Of a stretch of 64,000 nucleotides of DNA, positions 25,801 to 32,983 are shown piece by piece. Source of the stretch: APNM01 sp040361335 (lineage in GTDB: Bacteria > Pseudomonadota > Gammaproteobacteria > Nevskiales > Salinisphaeraceae); contig NZ_APNM01000006.1 in assembly GCF_040361335.1 (NCBI RefSeq), positions 1 through 64,000 of the forward strand, given 5' to 3'. How positions within the stretch are numbered: position 1 is the stretch's first letter; each line of letters opens with the position of its first letter. The notes beneath the pieces are model-generated. The model saw nothing but the letters and a program-made list of their open reading frames with translations. It made no database searches and was not told where the DNA came from. The position numbers were made by a program, and so were the translations under genes.

Positions 25801-27231
25801 CACCGCGAACACGTAGCTGATGGTCAGCGACAACATGATCGTGATCGGGATGGCGCGCGTGAAATCGGCGGCGTTGCCCTTGGCCAGCAGCAGCGGCGCG
25901 AACGCCGCCAGCGTGGTGCCGGTAGCCGCGAACAGCGGCGCCGCCAGCTCGCGCACCGAGCGCGTCGCGGCCTCGGCGCGCGAGGCGCCGTTGTTGAGAT
26001 GGTGCTGGATGTTCTCGGTCATCACGATGGCGTTGTCCACCAGGATGCCGAGCGCGATCACCAACCCGATGATCGCGATCTGGTGTAGCACGCCACCTCC
26101 CATGGCGTAGACCGCCAGCGCCGACAGGGTGACCAGCGGCAGTACCGTCGCCACCAGCAGGCCCACCCGCAGTCCCATGCCCGCGAACAGCACGGCCACG
26201 ATGATCAGGACCGCGTAGAACAGGCTTCGCGTGAGATTGTCCAGCCGGCTCTCGGTGAAGGCCGGCTGATAGAACATCTCGCGGATCTCCAGCGGCTCGA
26301 AGTCCCCGCGCAGGCTGTCGATCTCGGCGCGCAGGCGGTTGCCGAAGTTCACCACGTGGGTGGCGTCGCGCTGCGACTTGATATCCAGGGCCACCGCGCG
26401 CGTGCCGTCGAACCAGACCCGCTCGGTGGGCGGCTGCGCCTCGCTGCGCTGGACCTCGGCGATGCTGCCCAGGGGCACGACACCGCCCGCCGGCAACTGG
26501 ACCGGGGTCTCCCGGATTTCCTCGATGCTGCGGTAGTCGGTGCGCGGCCGCAGCACCAGCGATCGCCCGCCGACCGACAGCGAGCCGCCGGCGATGATCT
26601 TGTTGCTGGCATCGAGCTGCCCGAGAAGCTGCTCCGGCGTCAGGCCGGTGCGGAACAGGGCGGCATCCGACAGCGCCACGGTGATCTGCTCGCCGGGGTC
26701 GCCGATCACGCGGATCGAGGACATATCCGGCAGATCGAGCAGGTGTGCCTTGAGCCGCTCGGCGGCGTCGTCGAGCTCGAGCGGATCGTCGCTGCCCGTG
26801 ATCGCGATCACCGCGGTGGAGGCGGTCACGATGCGGTCGTCCAGGTCGGGCTTGCCGACCCCGTCCGGGAACTCGCGGGCGGCATCGTCCATGGCGATGC
26901 GTACCCGGTCCCAGGCGGTCTCGGTGTCGTAGACCGAAGGCAGCAGCGTGACCCGGACCACGGCCACGCCCTGGCGCGCCGTGCCCTGGGTATGCTCGAC
27001 CTCCTCGACCCCGGCCAATTCCTCCTCCAGCGGTTGCAGCACCAGGCGCTCCACCCGCGCCGGATCGGCGCCGGGAAAGGCCACGGTGATCAGCCCGCCG
27101 CGGTACGGGAAGGCGGGATCCTCCTGGCGGATCATGCTGAAGTAGGCCGCCAGGCCGGCCAGCGCCAGCACCAGGACCAGCGTGTAGATCAGGCGCTCGT
27201 TCTCCAGCAGGCGCGTCAACCGGTCGGCCAT
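22870..27231 (-). CDS. RND efflux pump fused to TolC-like outer-membrane factor
   Basis: This single 1453-aa frame joins two normally separate proteins. Residues 1 to about 1000 are a complete RND permease: first TM at about 13-33, two periplasmic loops and twelve TM segments, with LGILVDNAIVMTEN in the TM4 region and NNAIVLIDVVDH in the TM10 region. Asp replaces the AcrB Lys940 position by my alignment. From Met1016 a signal-peptide-like stretch (MTAAIVAGALWPAGTVEAQA) leads into about 435 residues of outer-membrane-factor type with the two internally repeated coiled-coil halves (ARLEANAALREGLDARAERV, GRATVDQVLEAEADLAEQRA). No stop codon or ribosome-binding site separates them. The start ATG overlaps the preceding stop (TGATG). 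Confidence 0.9.
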   Translation of the reverse strand: MADRLTRLLENERLIYTLVLVLALAGLAAYFSMIRQEDPAFPYRGGLITVAFPGADPARVERLVLQPLEEELAGVEEVEHTQGTARQGVAVVRVTLLPSVYDTETAWDRVRIAMDDAAREFPDGVGKPDLDDRIVTASTAVIAITGSDDPLELDDAAERLKAHLLDLPDMSSIRVIGDPGEQITVALSDAALFRTGLTPEQLLGQLDASNKIIAGGSLSVGGRSLVLRPRTDYRSIEEIRETPVQLPAGGVVPLGSIAEVQRSEAQPPTERVWFDGTRAVALDIKSQRDATHVVNFGNRLRAEIDSLRGDFEPLEIREMFYQPAFTESRLDNLTRSLFYAVLIIVAVLFAGMGLRVGLLVATVLPLVTLSALAVYAMGGGVLHQIAIIGLVIALGILVDNAIVMTENIQHHLNNGASRAEAATRSVRELAAPLFAATGTTLAAFAPLLLAKGNAADFTRAIPITIMLSLTISYVFAVTFTPIVARRFLRPQDRRRETDAPVVRLADRLGRVSTSRPWLMVCLGAAILAGAFSSGAWLDQQFFPNADRNQVVIDLSMPEGTHLEATQKMAARMERALHDHPAVNEVHGFVGFSGPSFYYNLTRRPQEPHRARLIAETGSLAENHALIEWTRRFARRELPGVEVVASILRQGPPVTAPIEVRVFNPDPERLALATERIFAEALTVPGARDVRQDLGTGAPSVVYTVHDAAARRLGVTREDVAQALLGRTHGIVVGQYRAEEDPIPIRLRSPQGEYFPLPELETVNVYGDGGQPIPLDQVASARLEMQPAAIRHYNQHRVARVSAELADGYVFSEVLAPIQDAIAGLDLPPGTRIEYGGEAEASQEANTAILQAAPLGAGLLLFFLLMEFNSFRRMGLVLLTIPFAVAGVIPGLLLLGIPFGFQPLQGIIALVGIVVNNAIVLIDVVDHRLRDGADIVQAVRDAVRRRTRPILLTTATTIAGLLPLALSDTTLWPPMAWTIITGLIASAVLTLLVLPALCRLLLGVRRPAPSGATAVLMTAAIVAGALWPAGTVEAQAGDEVGLMEAAVLGARQPDSQVGGFEARAAAADAAAERRLGRYPSLQADAFASRSDEVGEIEIPSLGPGMPPQSFAAGEREKAGAVIELRQPLINPAQQFYTAPAAERAAEAAASTAASERLANAIDAVSRYLDALDLEARLEANAALREGLDARAERVERLLDNGRALVSDRAEVRFARQRAEQIKVRLRENYRLARARLARAVGRDGRVAPAPLDFEPRPVTRDVPALLDEALAARRDLAALDERIRELELRVGSAGAQRLPNLDAVASLRYNEGNSFAPDREGRIEAQITWTPFAGGAISARKAAAEAKLAALRAERLSFARGVRVQIEQTLAELETATALAELAAAGVESARATLDARSARFEAGRATVDQVLEAEADLAEQRARAAVARNDRVRAWVRLQGALGNSDWIERTAP

Positions 27232-28298
27232 CACCGCACCTCCACGGCGCGGCCGTCGACCAGGCCCTCCAGGCCCAGGGTGACGACCCGCTGGCCGGCG
27301 GCGAGATCACCGCTGACGACCACGCGTTCGCCCACGACCACGCCCAGGCTCACGGGCACGGCGCTGACCGTGCCGTTGTCGACCCGGAAGACCTTGGGCT
27401 GGCTGCGACCGCCGGTGCTGGCGATCGCCGCCACCGGCACGGTGAGGCGCTCGCCGCGGTTCGAGCGCAGGTGCCAGGCGACGGTGACGCCGGGCCGCAG
27501 CCGCGGCGACGCGTCGATGGTAATCACCGCCGGGAACAAACGGCCGGGGCCGGGCGAGGCGGCGGCCAGCTCGGTCACCCGGCCGGTCGCCTCGCCATCC
27601 AGCAGCGGCAGCGTCAGCCGCGCCGTATCGCCGACCGCGACCTCGCCCAGGAGGGTCTCCGGCAGGCCGATCTCCACCTCCAGCGCACCGCCGCCGGACA
27701 GGCCGACCACGGGTTGCCCCGCGGGCACGAACTCGCCGGGCTCGAAATAGACCTGCTCCACCGTGCCCGCGACCGGCGCCACGATGCGTGTCTCCCCCAG
27801 CAGCCGCCGCGAGCGCTGGGCCTCGGCGCGGGCACGCCGCAGCGACGCGGCCAGCGCGTCGCGGCGCGACTGGGCACTCTCCAGTTCCTGCCGGGTGGCG
27901 GCGCCCTGGTCGTGCAGCCGCCGCACCCGATCCAGGTCGCGCTCGGCCTGGGCCAGTTCCGTCTCAAGCTGCTCCGCCTGGGCCCGGGCGGCCGCGGCCG
28001 CGGGCTCGAGCTCGGGCTGGTCCAGGCGCGCGATCAGGTCGCCCTCGGCCACCTCGTCCCCGAGCGAGACGGCACGCTCGGCGAGGCGACCGCTGACCTG
28101 GAAGGCGAGCTGCGCGCGGTCCGCGGCCCGGGTCACGCCGGTGAGCGCGAAGGCACGATCGGTATCCACGGCTGCGACCTCGCCGACCTCGACCGGGTGG
28201 TCGTGGGCGACCGGCGCGGCCTCTTCCCGCGCGTCGCCGCCGCAGGCGGCGGCGAGCGCCGTCAGCAGGAGAACGGTGATTCGAATCGCGAATGGCAT
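27231..28298 (-). CDS. RND membrane-fusion (periplasmic adaptor) lipoprotein
   Basis: This 355-aa adaptor of the HlyD/AcrA class has a signal sequence ending in lipobox ALAAAC (Cys about residue 18), so it is anchored in the inner membrane. The lipoyl halves are VSGRLAERAVSLGDEVAEGD and IVAPVAGTVEQVYFEPGEFV, flanking a helical hairpin (about 95-175), then beta-barrel and proximal domains. The ATG at 28298 is used; the earlier in-frame ATG 33 nt upstream lacks support. It is first gene of the efflux operon and overlaps the RND start by TGATG, implying coupled translation. Confidence 0.93.
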   Translation of the reverse strand: MPFAIRITVLLLTALAAACGGDAREEAAPVAHDHPVEVGEVAAVDTDRAFALTGVTRAADRAQLAFQVSGRLAERAVSLGDEVAEGDLIARLDQPELEPAAAAARAQAEQLETELAQAERDLDRVRRLHDQGAATRQELESAQSRRDALAASLRRARAEAQRSRRLLGETRIVAPVAGTVEQVYFEPGEFVPAGQPVVGLSGGGALEVEIGLPETLLGEVAVGDTARLTLPLLDGEATGRVTELAAASPGPGRLFPAVITIDASPRLRPGVTVAWHLRSNRGERLTVPVAAIASTGGRSQPKVFRVDNGTVSAVPVSLGVVVGERVVVSGDLAAGQRVVTLGLEGLVDGRAVEVR

Positions 28299-28332
28299 CG
28301 GCGGTTCCCCCTCGACCGGCATCGCCGGCAAA

Positions 28333-28349
28333 TGTAAACGGTGTTAACA
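28333..28349. promoter_or_regulatory. Operator 1 of the tetR/efflux intergenic region
   Basis: TGTAAAC-GGT-GTTAACA is a near-perfect inverted repeat (6 of 7 arm bases) overlapping the predicted -10 of the efflux operon. It shares its spacer GGT and arm design with operator 2. Confidence 0.65.
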
Positions 28350-28376
28350 TTAGTAGGTCCATGTTGACGGTGTCAA
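28347..28376 (-). promoter_or_regulatory. Predicted efflux-operon promoter
   Basis: On the minus strand TTGACA (28376-28371) and TAATGT (28352-28347) are separated by 18 nt. Both operators overlap it. The predicted start is about 40 nt before the adaptor ATG. Confidence 0.5.
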
Positions 28377-28378
28377 CA
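28362..28378. promoter_or_regulatory. Operator 2 of the tetR/efflux intergenic region
   Basis: TGTTGAC-GGT-GTCAACA is a perfect 7-bp inverted repeat covering the -35 elements of both divergent promoters, so bound TetR would repress its own gene and the pump. Confidence 0.75.
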
Positions 28379-28392
28379 CCGAGGCCTAATCT
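28364..28392 (+). promoter_or_regulatory. tetR promoter with near-zero leader
   Basis: TTGACG (28364-28369), a 17-nt spacer and TAATCT (28387-28392) lie only 7 nt before the tetR ATG at 28400, so transcription should start at or next to the start codon. Confidence 0.6.
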
Positions 28393-28399
28393 GGAATCA

Positions 28400-29062
28400 A
28401 TGGGTACCGCAACCGTGTCGCAACGCAGCTACCACCACGGCGACCTCCGCAACGCCTGCCTGCGCAGCGCCCTCGATCTGCTGGAGGAAGGCGGCCTGGA
28501 GGCCGTGACCCTGCGCGCCGTGGCCGAGCGCACCGGTGTATCCCGCAGCGCGCCCTACCGTCATTTCGAAACCAAGCGGGCCCTGCTGGCGGCGGCCGCC
28601 GCCACCGGCTTCCGGCGCCTGAACGACGCCATCACGGCCGCGCGCGACACCGCCGGCGACGACCCCCAGACCCGGCTGACCGCGGGCTGCGGCGCCTACG
28701 CCCGCTTCGGCGCCGGGCACCCGCACCTGTACCGGCTGATGTTCGCCGGCGATTTCTGCGAAGGCCCCCTGTTCGGCAACCGCACGCCGGTCGAGGAATC
28801 GGAATTTCCGGAACTGATCGAGGCCGGCAACGACGCCTTCGATTCGCTGGTGGAAGGTCTTCAGGAGGCGCAGGAACAGGGGGCCCTGCGGCTGCGCGAC
28901 CCGCGCTCCCAGGCCCTGGCTATCTGGTCCATGATCCACGGCGTGATGAGCCTGTACCTGGACAATCGCACCGCCTATGGCCGTCACGAGACCGCGGCGC
29001 TGGAGGCGGTGCTGCAGGAAGTCCTCGCGATCGCATTCGAGGGCTTGGCCAAGCCAAGCTAG
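28400..29062 (+). CDS. TetR-family repressor of the efflux operon
   Basis: This 220-aa regulator has an N-terminal helix-turn-helix (about 18-62: ALDLLEEGGLEAVTLRAVAE, GVSRSAPYRHFETKRALLAA) and a C-terminal ligand domain of TetR_C_33-like type. It is divergent from the adaptor/RND-TolC operon across a region holding two matching operators, so it probably represses the pump and itself. The ATG at 28400 has no ribosome-binding site and lies 7 nt after a -10, suggesting a leaderless mRNA. A GTG six codons later is the alternative start. Confidence 0.9.
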   Translation: MGTATVSQRSYHHGDLRNACLRSALDLLEEGGLEAVTLRAVAERTGVSRSAPYRHFETKRALLAAAAATGFRRLNDAITAARDTAGDDPQTRLTAGCGAYARFGAGHPHLYRLMFAGDFCEGPLFGNRTPVEESEFPELIEAGNDAFDSLVEGLQEAQEQGALRLRDPRSQALAIWSMIHGVMSLYLDNRTAYGRHETAALEAVLQEVLAIAFEGLAKPS

Positions 29063-29197
29063 ATGAGGGGCCGCTTTGCCGCAGCCCCTAGAGGGTGCTT
29101 ACAAAACGTGGCGAGCAAAGACGGACCGTAGGCCGGGCTAAGCGACACGTTCCCGGCATGCCGCCGATGATTCTCGATTGCGGAAGAAATGATCTTG

Positions 29198-29285
29198 AAC
29201 CACAGAGGCACAGAGGACACAGAGATTTAATGGGGTGAGTCTTCTTGGCCCCTTTTGCTCCTGTGCTCTCTGTGTCTCTGTGGTT
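29198..29285. repeat. Family A inverted repeat, short form
   Basis: AACCACAGAGGCACAGAGGA on the left and the CTCTGTGTCTCTGTGGTT arm on the right enclose about 40 bp. Folded, it gives a stem of about 25 bp with few mismatches. Confidence 0.85.
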
Positions 29286-29392
29286 GATCTTCTAGCTGCC
29301 GGAAACGGGCCAGACGGCCCTTGTTCCAGCCCACGCCTGCCGAAGATCACGACGGCGGAAAGCGCCTCGGCAAGCGGCTAGCCAGAACATGG

Positions 29393-30083
29393 ACCACAGA
29401 GGCGCACAGAGGGACACAGAGGGCACTGACTGTCGTCCCGGAAGCCGCAAAGAAGCCTGCCCCGGACACGATCACGGTTTTCAAGCGAAAGTGGCGGATA
29501 GCCCGTTAAGGTTCGTTGCCAACCCGGCAGCTCGAGCGCCGGGGCGCTTCGCGGTCGGTGCCGTGCCGGGCCAGGGTATTTGTTTATCCACAGATTACGC
29601 CGCTTAACGCAGATTAATTGGGGCTGTTCTTTAATCTGCGTCCATCGGCGTCATCTCCGGATCGTTTCTTCCGGGAACCGCCCGCCAAGCTCCGTTGCCG
29701 CCCCGGCAATTCGGTCGCCTAGGCGCTACGCGGTCGGCGCCGTGCCGAATCAAGGCATTTGTTTATCCACAGATTACGCCGATTAACGCAGATTGGCCGG
29801 GACTGCTCTTGAATCTGCGTCGATCGGCGTCATCTGCGGATTCTTTCTTCCGGAACCCACCCGCCAAGGTCCGTTACCAACCCGGCAGTTCAGTCGCCGG
29901 GGCGCTGCGCGGTCAGTGCCGTGTCGAGTCAAGGCATTTGTTTATCCGCGGATGGACGCCGATTAACGCAGATCGGTTGGACTGCTCTTTAATCTGCGTA
30001 AATAGGCGTAATCTGTGGATTCCTTATTCCGGCAAACGGCCAGCAAGAACCTCTGCGCGCCTCCGTGCGCCTCTGTGGTTTCA
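29393..30083. repeat. Composite repeat: family A element carrying a family B triplet
   Basis: The left arm (ACCACAGAGGCGCACAGAGG, 29393 on) continues to CCTGCCCCGGACACGA at 29456-29471. The right part resumes at CAAGAACCTCTGCGCGCC and ends CTCTGTGGTTTC near 30083. Both flanks match the reverse complement of the uninterrupted element at 15884-16081. Between them sits the B leader (ATCACGGTTTTCAAGCG) and triplet. Confidence 0.8.
29471..30036. repeat. Family B repeat block: three tandem units of about 180 bp (second locus)
   Basis: Leader ATCACGGTTTTCAAGCG is followed by direct units beginning at 29501, 29680 and about 29859. Each has the same GC-rich arm and TTTATCC...GGAT long inverted repeat as the units at 6391-6930. 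The unit number, order and leader are the same at both loci. Confidence 0.9.
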
Positions 30084-30175
30084 TCTCCCGCCAACCAAAG
30101 CCCGGGGCCGGCCGGCGGAAGCTCGGCTACCGCCCGGGCGGCTCACTCATACCGGTTGATGTTGTGGACGCCCTC

Positions 30176-30652
30176 CTAGGGGTAGCGAACCGCCACCACC
30201 TCCATCTCGATCTCGCCGGCCGGGCGCCGCACCATGACGCTGTCGCCCTCGCCCCGGCCCAGCAGGGCGCGCGCCACCGGCGAGTGCACGCTGATCCAGC
30301 CCGCACGGGCGTCGGTCTCGTCGGCGCCGACTATGCGATAGGTCGATTCCGTGCCGTCGTCGTCGGCCACCGTCACCTCGGCCCCGAAGAACACGCGGCT
30401 CGGATCGTCCGGCCGGCGCGCCGGCACGATCAATTCGTCGAGACGCTTGGAGAGATAGCGCAGGCGCCGGTCGATCTCCCGCAGTTCCTTCTTGCGGTAG
30501 ATGTACTCGGCGTTCTCGGAGCGGTCGCCCTCGGCCGCGGCATCGGCCAGGGCGCGGGTCACGGCCGGCCGCTTCTCACGCCAGAGGTAATCCAGCTCCT
30601 CGCGCAGCCGGCGATGGCCGTCGGCGGTGATGTAGTCGCGTCCGCGAGCCAT
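30176..30652 (-). CDS. greB: Transcription elongation factor GreB
   Basis: This 158-aa protein binds the RNA polymerase secondary channel and stimulates cleavage of backtracked RNA. The N-terminal coiled coil has the acidic tip region AAEGDRSENAEY with the two catalytic acidic residues (Asp-Glu: GDRSENAEY). The C-terminal FKBP-like domain has VFFGAEVTVAD and the SPVARALLGRGEGD motif. Length and the short basic N-terminus fit GreB better than GreA. The start at 30652 follows GAGATC only weakly. It is flanked on both sides by repeats, so it is probably monocistronic. Confidence 0.93.
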   Translation of the reverse strand: MARGRDYITADGHRRLREELDYLWREKRPAVTRALADAAAEGDRSENAEYIYRKKELREIDRRLRYLSKRLDELIVPARRPDDPSRVFFGAEVTVADDDGTESTYRIVGADETDARAGWISVHSPVARALLGRGEGDSVMVRRPAGEIEMEVVAVRYP

Positions 30653-30686
30653 GATCTCAGGTCTTCGGCGCTGGTCGGTTTTGTGC

Positions 30687-30821
30687 TAACCACAGAGGCA
30701 CAGAGAACACAGAGGGCAGGAATGACTCAATGGGAAGCTGCCGGCACGGCAACCATCGCACCCGCGAGGCTCAGCGAATACGCGCCTTCCCCTTCTCCGT
30801 GCCCTCTGTGTCTCTGTGGTT
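30687..30821. repeat. Family A inverted repeat
   Basis: TAACCACAGAGGCACAGAGA pairs with CTCTGTGTCTCTGTGGTTA, with a core of about 90 bp. It lies between the greB start and the SDR stop, both leftward. Confidence 0.85.
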
Positions 30822-30844
30822 AATTAATGCATTACCCCGGGCGG

Positions 30845-31705
30845 TTAATCCATCGCCCCGGGCGGCGGCGTGCGGTCCTCCGGCACGAAGAAGTCCGGCA
30901 TCAGGTTCTTGGCCTCGGGATTGACCTTGTACTGGGTGAAATCGCGCTCGCCGGCCTCGTACAGCACCTCGTCGTCGATGCAGAAGTTGCCGGTGAACTC
31001 GCGGCTGTTCCTGGTCAGGATCACGTAGGCGGCGTCGCCCATGATCTCCGGCGTGCGCGAGGCCGCGACCATGTCCTCGCCGCCCAGCAGGTTGCGCACC
31101 GCGGCGGTGGCCACGGTGGTCCGGGGCCAGAGGGCGTTGAAGGCGATGCCGTCCTTCTTGAACTCCTCGGCCATGCCCAGCACGCACAGGCTCATGCCGT
31201 ACTTGGCCATGGTGTAGGCCACGTGCGGCGCGAACCAGCGCGGCGACAGGTCCAGGGGCGGCGACAGGTTGAGCACGTGCGGGTTGTCGGATTTCTTCAG
31301 GAACGGGATGCACTTCTGGCTGACCAGAAAGGTGCCGCGCGCGTTGATCTGGTTCATCAGATCGTAGCGCTTCATCTTGGTCTCCAGCGTGCCGGTGAGC
31401 TGGATCGCGCTGGCGTTGTTGACGCACACGTCGATGCCGCCGAACTCCTCCGCCGCGCGCTCGACCGCGGCCTCGACCTGCTCTTCCTCGCGGATGTCGC
31501 AGACCAGCGGCAGGGCCTTGCCGCCGGCGGCCTCGATCTCCTCCGCGGCGGTGTAGATGGTGCCGGGCAGCTTGGGATGCGGCTCGGCGGTCTTGGCCGC
31601 GATGGCGACGTTGGCGCCGTCAGCCGCCGCGCGCTTGGCGATCGCCAGGCCGATGCCGCGCGAGGCGCCGGAGATGAACAGGGTTTTGCCCTTCAGATCC
31701 GCCAT
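30845..31705 (-). CDS. SDR-family oxidoreductase (HSDL2-like)
   Basis: This 286-aa NAD(P)-dependent short-chain dehydrogenase has cofactor motif GASRGIG (about 13-19), NNAS at about 96-99 and catalytic YTMAK with an upstream Ser. The PPLDLSP-RWF loop and the C-terminal EFTGNFCIDDEVL stretch resemble hydroxysteroid-dehydrogenase-like protein 2, a fatty-acid-linked SDR subgroup. No SCP2 domain is attached. The start follows GAGGAGAGC. A lipid or steroid substrate is inference. Confidence 0.9.
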   Translation of the reverse strand: MADLKGKTLFISGASRGIGLAIAKRAAADGANVAIAAKTAEPHPKLPGTIYTAAEEIEAAGGKALPLVCDIREEEQVEAAVERAAEEFGGIDVCVNNASAIQLTGTLETKMKRYDLMNQINARGTFLVSQKCIPFLKKSDNPHVLNLSPPLDLSPRWFAPHVAYTMAKYGMSLCVLGMAEEFKKDGIAFNALWPRTTVATAAVRNLLGGEDMVAASRTPEIMGDAAYVILTRNSREFTGNFCIDDEVLYEAGERDFTQYKVNPEAKNLMPDFFVPEDRTPPPGAMD

Positions 31706-31794
31706 GAAAGCTCTCCTCGTGTTGTGATCGGCGCACAGGTTAACGCCGAACGCGCGTCGACGCGACGCGGGTATATTCCATCAAAGTCCAAAAC

Positions 31795-31867
31795 AATCCG
31801 CAGATGAACGCGGATAGACGCGGATCAAGGGCGTATTTCTGCGTGCATCGGCGTTCATCTGCGGATA
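31795..31867. repeat. Family B-like single inverted repeat
   Basis: AATCCGCAGATGAACGCGGA and the arm ending GCGTTCATCTGCGGAT form one hairpin. The GC-rich arm of the 180-bp unit is absent, so this is the solitary hairpin form, sitting just upstream of the epoxide-hydrolase-like gene. Confidence 0.8.
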
Positions 31868-31964
31868 TGTGACGATGACCGGTCTGCGAGGTGCGAGGCG
31901 ACTTGCCGGACAATCCATGTAATCTGTGGATCGCTTGGCAAACAAAGAACTGTCGGGAGAGACG

Positions 31965-32846
31965 ATGGCGGATTTCGAGGTCGGGCAACTGCAAACGGCG
32001 CGCGGCCGCTTCGGGTTGCGCGCGAGCGGCGACCCGGACGCGCCGCCGCTGCTGCTGGTCCACGGCTGGCCGGAGTCCTCGTATTGCTGGAAAGGGGTCG
32101 CCGAGCGGCTGGCCGGCGATTACCGGGTGCTCGCCCCGGACCTGCGCGGCCTGGGCGACTCCGAGCGCACGCCCGAGCGCGAGGCCTACACCAAGCGGAA
32201 CCTGGGCGCCGACATCCTCGCGGTGATGGACGCCCTGGACATCGACGCCTGCCCGCTGATCGGTCACGACTGGGGCGGCGCCGCGGTGCAGGAGGCGGCC
32301 CTGGCGGCGCCCGGCCGGGTACCGGCGCTGGTGCTGCTCAACATCCACGTGCTGCCCAACGCCCGCGGCAATCTGGTGGCCCAGGAGGCGATGCGCGAGC
32401 GCGCCCTGCCCTATATCTGGTACCAGTTCTTCCAGGGCGCCCCCGGCCTCGCCGAGGCCATGATCCCCGGCAACGAGCGGGCCTGGCTGGGCTATTTCCT
32501 GCGCACCTGGTCGGAGGCCGGCTATCCGCCCGACGCCTTCGAGGAACACGTACGCTGCTACGCCATCGAGGGCACGCCCCTGACCGGCGCCAACTTCTAC
32601 CGCTGCTACAAGGACGACATGGCCCGCTGGCGCGAGCTCGCCGGCACCCGTTTCGCCATGCCCGGGCTCTACATCCACGGCGTCAAGGATCCGGTGATCA
32701 TCCCGGAGTACACCCGCCACCTCGACGACGTGTTCGACGACATCCGCCTGGAGACCTTGGAGGCGGCGCACTTCGTCCAGGAGGAGAAACCGGCCGAGGT
32801 CGCGGCGCTGATCCGCGGGTTCGTGCGCGACAAGCTTGCCGTCTAG
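31965..32846 (+). CDS. Alpha/beta hydrolase, epoxide hydrolase/dehalogenase-like
   Basis: This 293-aa protein has an Asp nucleophile rather than Ser: HGWPES oxyanion motif (33-38), GHDWGG elbow with Asp102, acid Asp near 242 (HGVKDPV) and His near 269 in AAHFVQEEKP, the typical closing motif of epoxide hydrolases and haloalkane dehalogenases. The cap domain is around 135-225. No signal peptide is seen. The ATG at 31965 follows GGGAGAG. Epoxide hydrolase is more likely than dehalogenase, but I cannot confirm the cap tyrosines. It is divergent from the SDR gene. Confidence 0.9.
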   Translation: MADFEVGQLQTARGRFGLRASGDPDAPPLLLVHGWPESSYCWKGVAERLAGDYRVLAPDLRGLGDSERTPEREAYTKRNLGADILAVMDALDIDACPLIGHDWGGAAVQEAALAAPGRVPALVLLNIHVLPNARGNLVAQEAMRERALPYIWYQFFQGAPGLAEAMIPGNERAWLGYFLRTWSEAGYPPDAFEEHVRCYAIEGTPLTGANFYRCYKDDMARWRELAGTRFAMPGLYIHGVKDPVIIPEYTRHLDDVFDDIRLETLEAAHFVQEEKPAEVAALIRGFVRDKLAV

Positions 32847-32866
32847 ACCGTGCCGGGCGCTTCGAC

Positions 32867-32942
32867 AATCCACCGATTACACGGATTGCACGGATGCATG
32901 TCTCTTCAAGCAAATCCGTGTCATCTGCGTAATCCGTGGATG
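32867..32942. repeat. Family D inverted repeat (AATCCAC...GTGGAT)
   Basis: AATCCACCGATTACACGGAT and the arm ending GCGTAATCCGTGGAT form a hairpin of about 75 nt. The right arm contains CATCTGCGTAATC, a family B-like module. It lies between the hydrolase stop and the cupin start. Confidence 0.85.
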
Positions 32943-32983
32943 TCCCTAAAGACACCGATGCCGACGAACACGAAACCCGATAC

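Larger units (their letters stand above)
29063..30175. other. Gene-free 1.1-kb repeat island
   Basis: No gene is supported here. A hairpin AGGGGC/GCCCCT follows the tetR stop (29066-29089). The rest holds a short family A copy (29198-29285) and a composite of family A with a family B triplet inside (29393-30083). Open frames in this stretch repeat the same peptide (PCRTRAF/AVPNQGI-like) because they translate the repeat. After 30083 about 90 bp of unique sequence precede the greB stop. Confidence 0.8.

Noticed and set aside
29389..30159. Several open frames in the repeat island translate into similar peptides and look like a gene family.
   Set aside because: They are translations of the same tandem DNA unit, lack ribosome-binding sites, and change frame between units.
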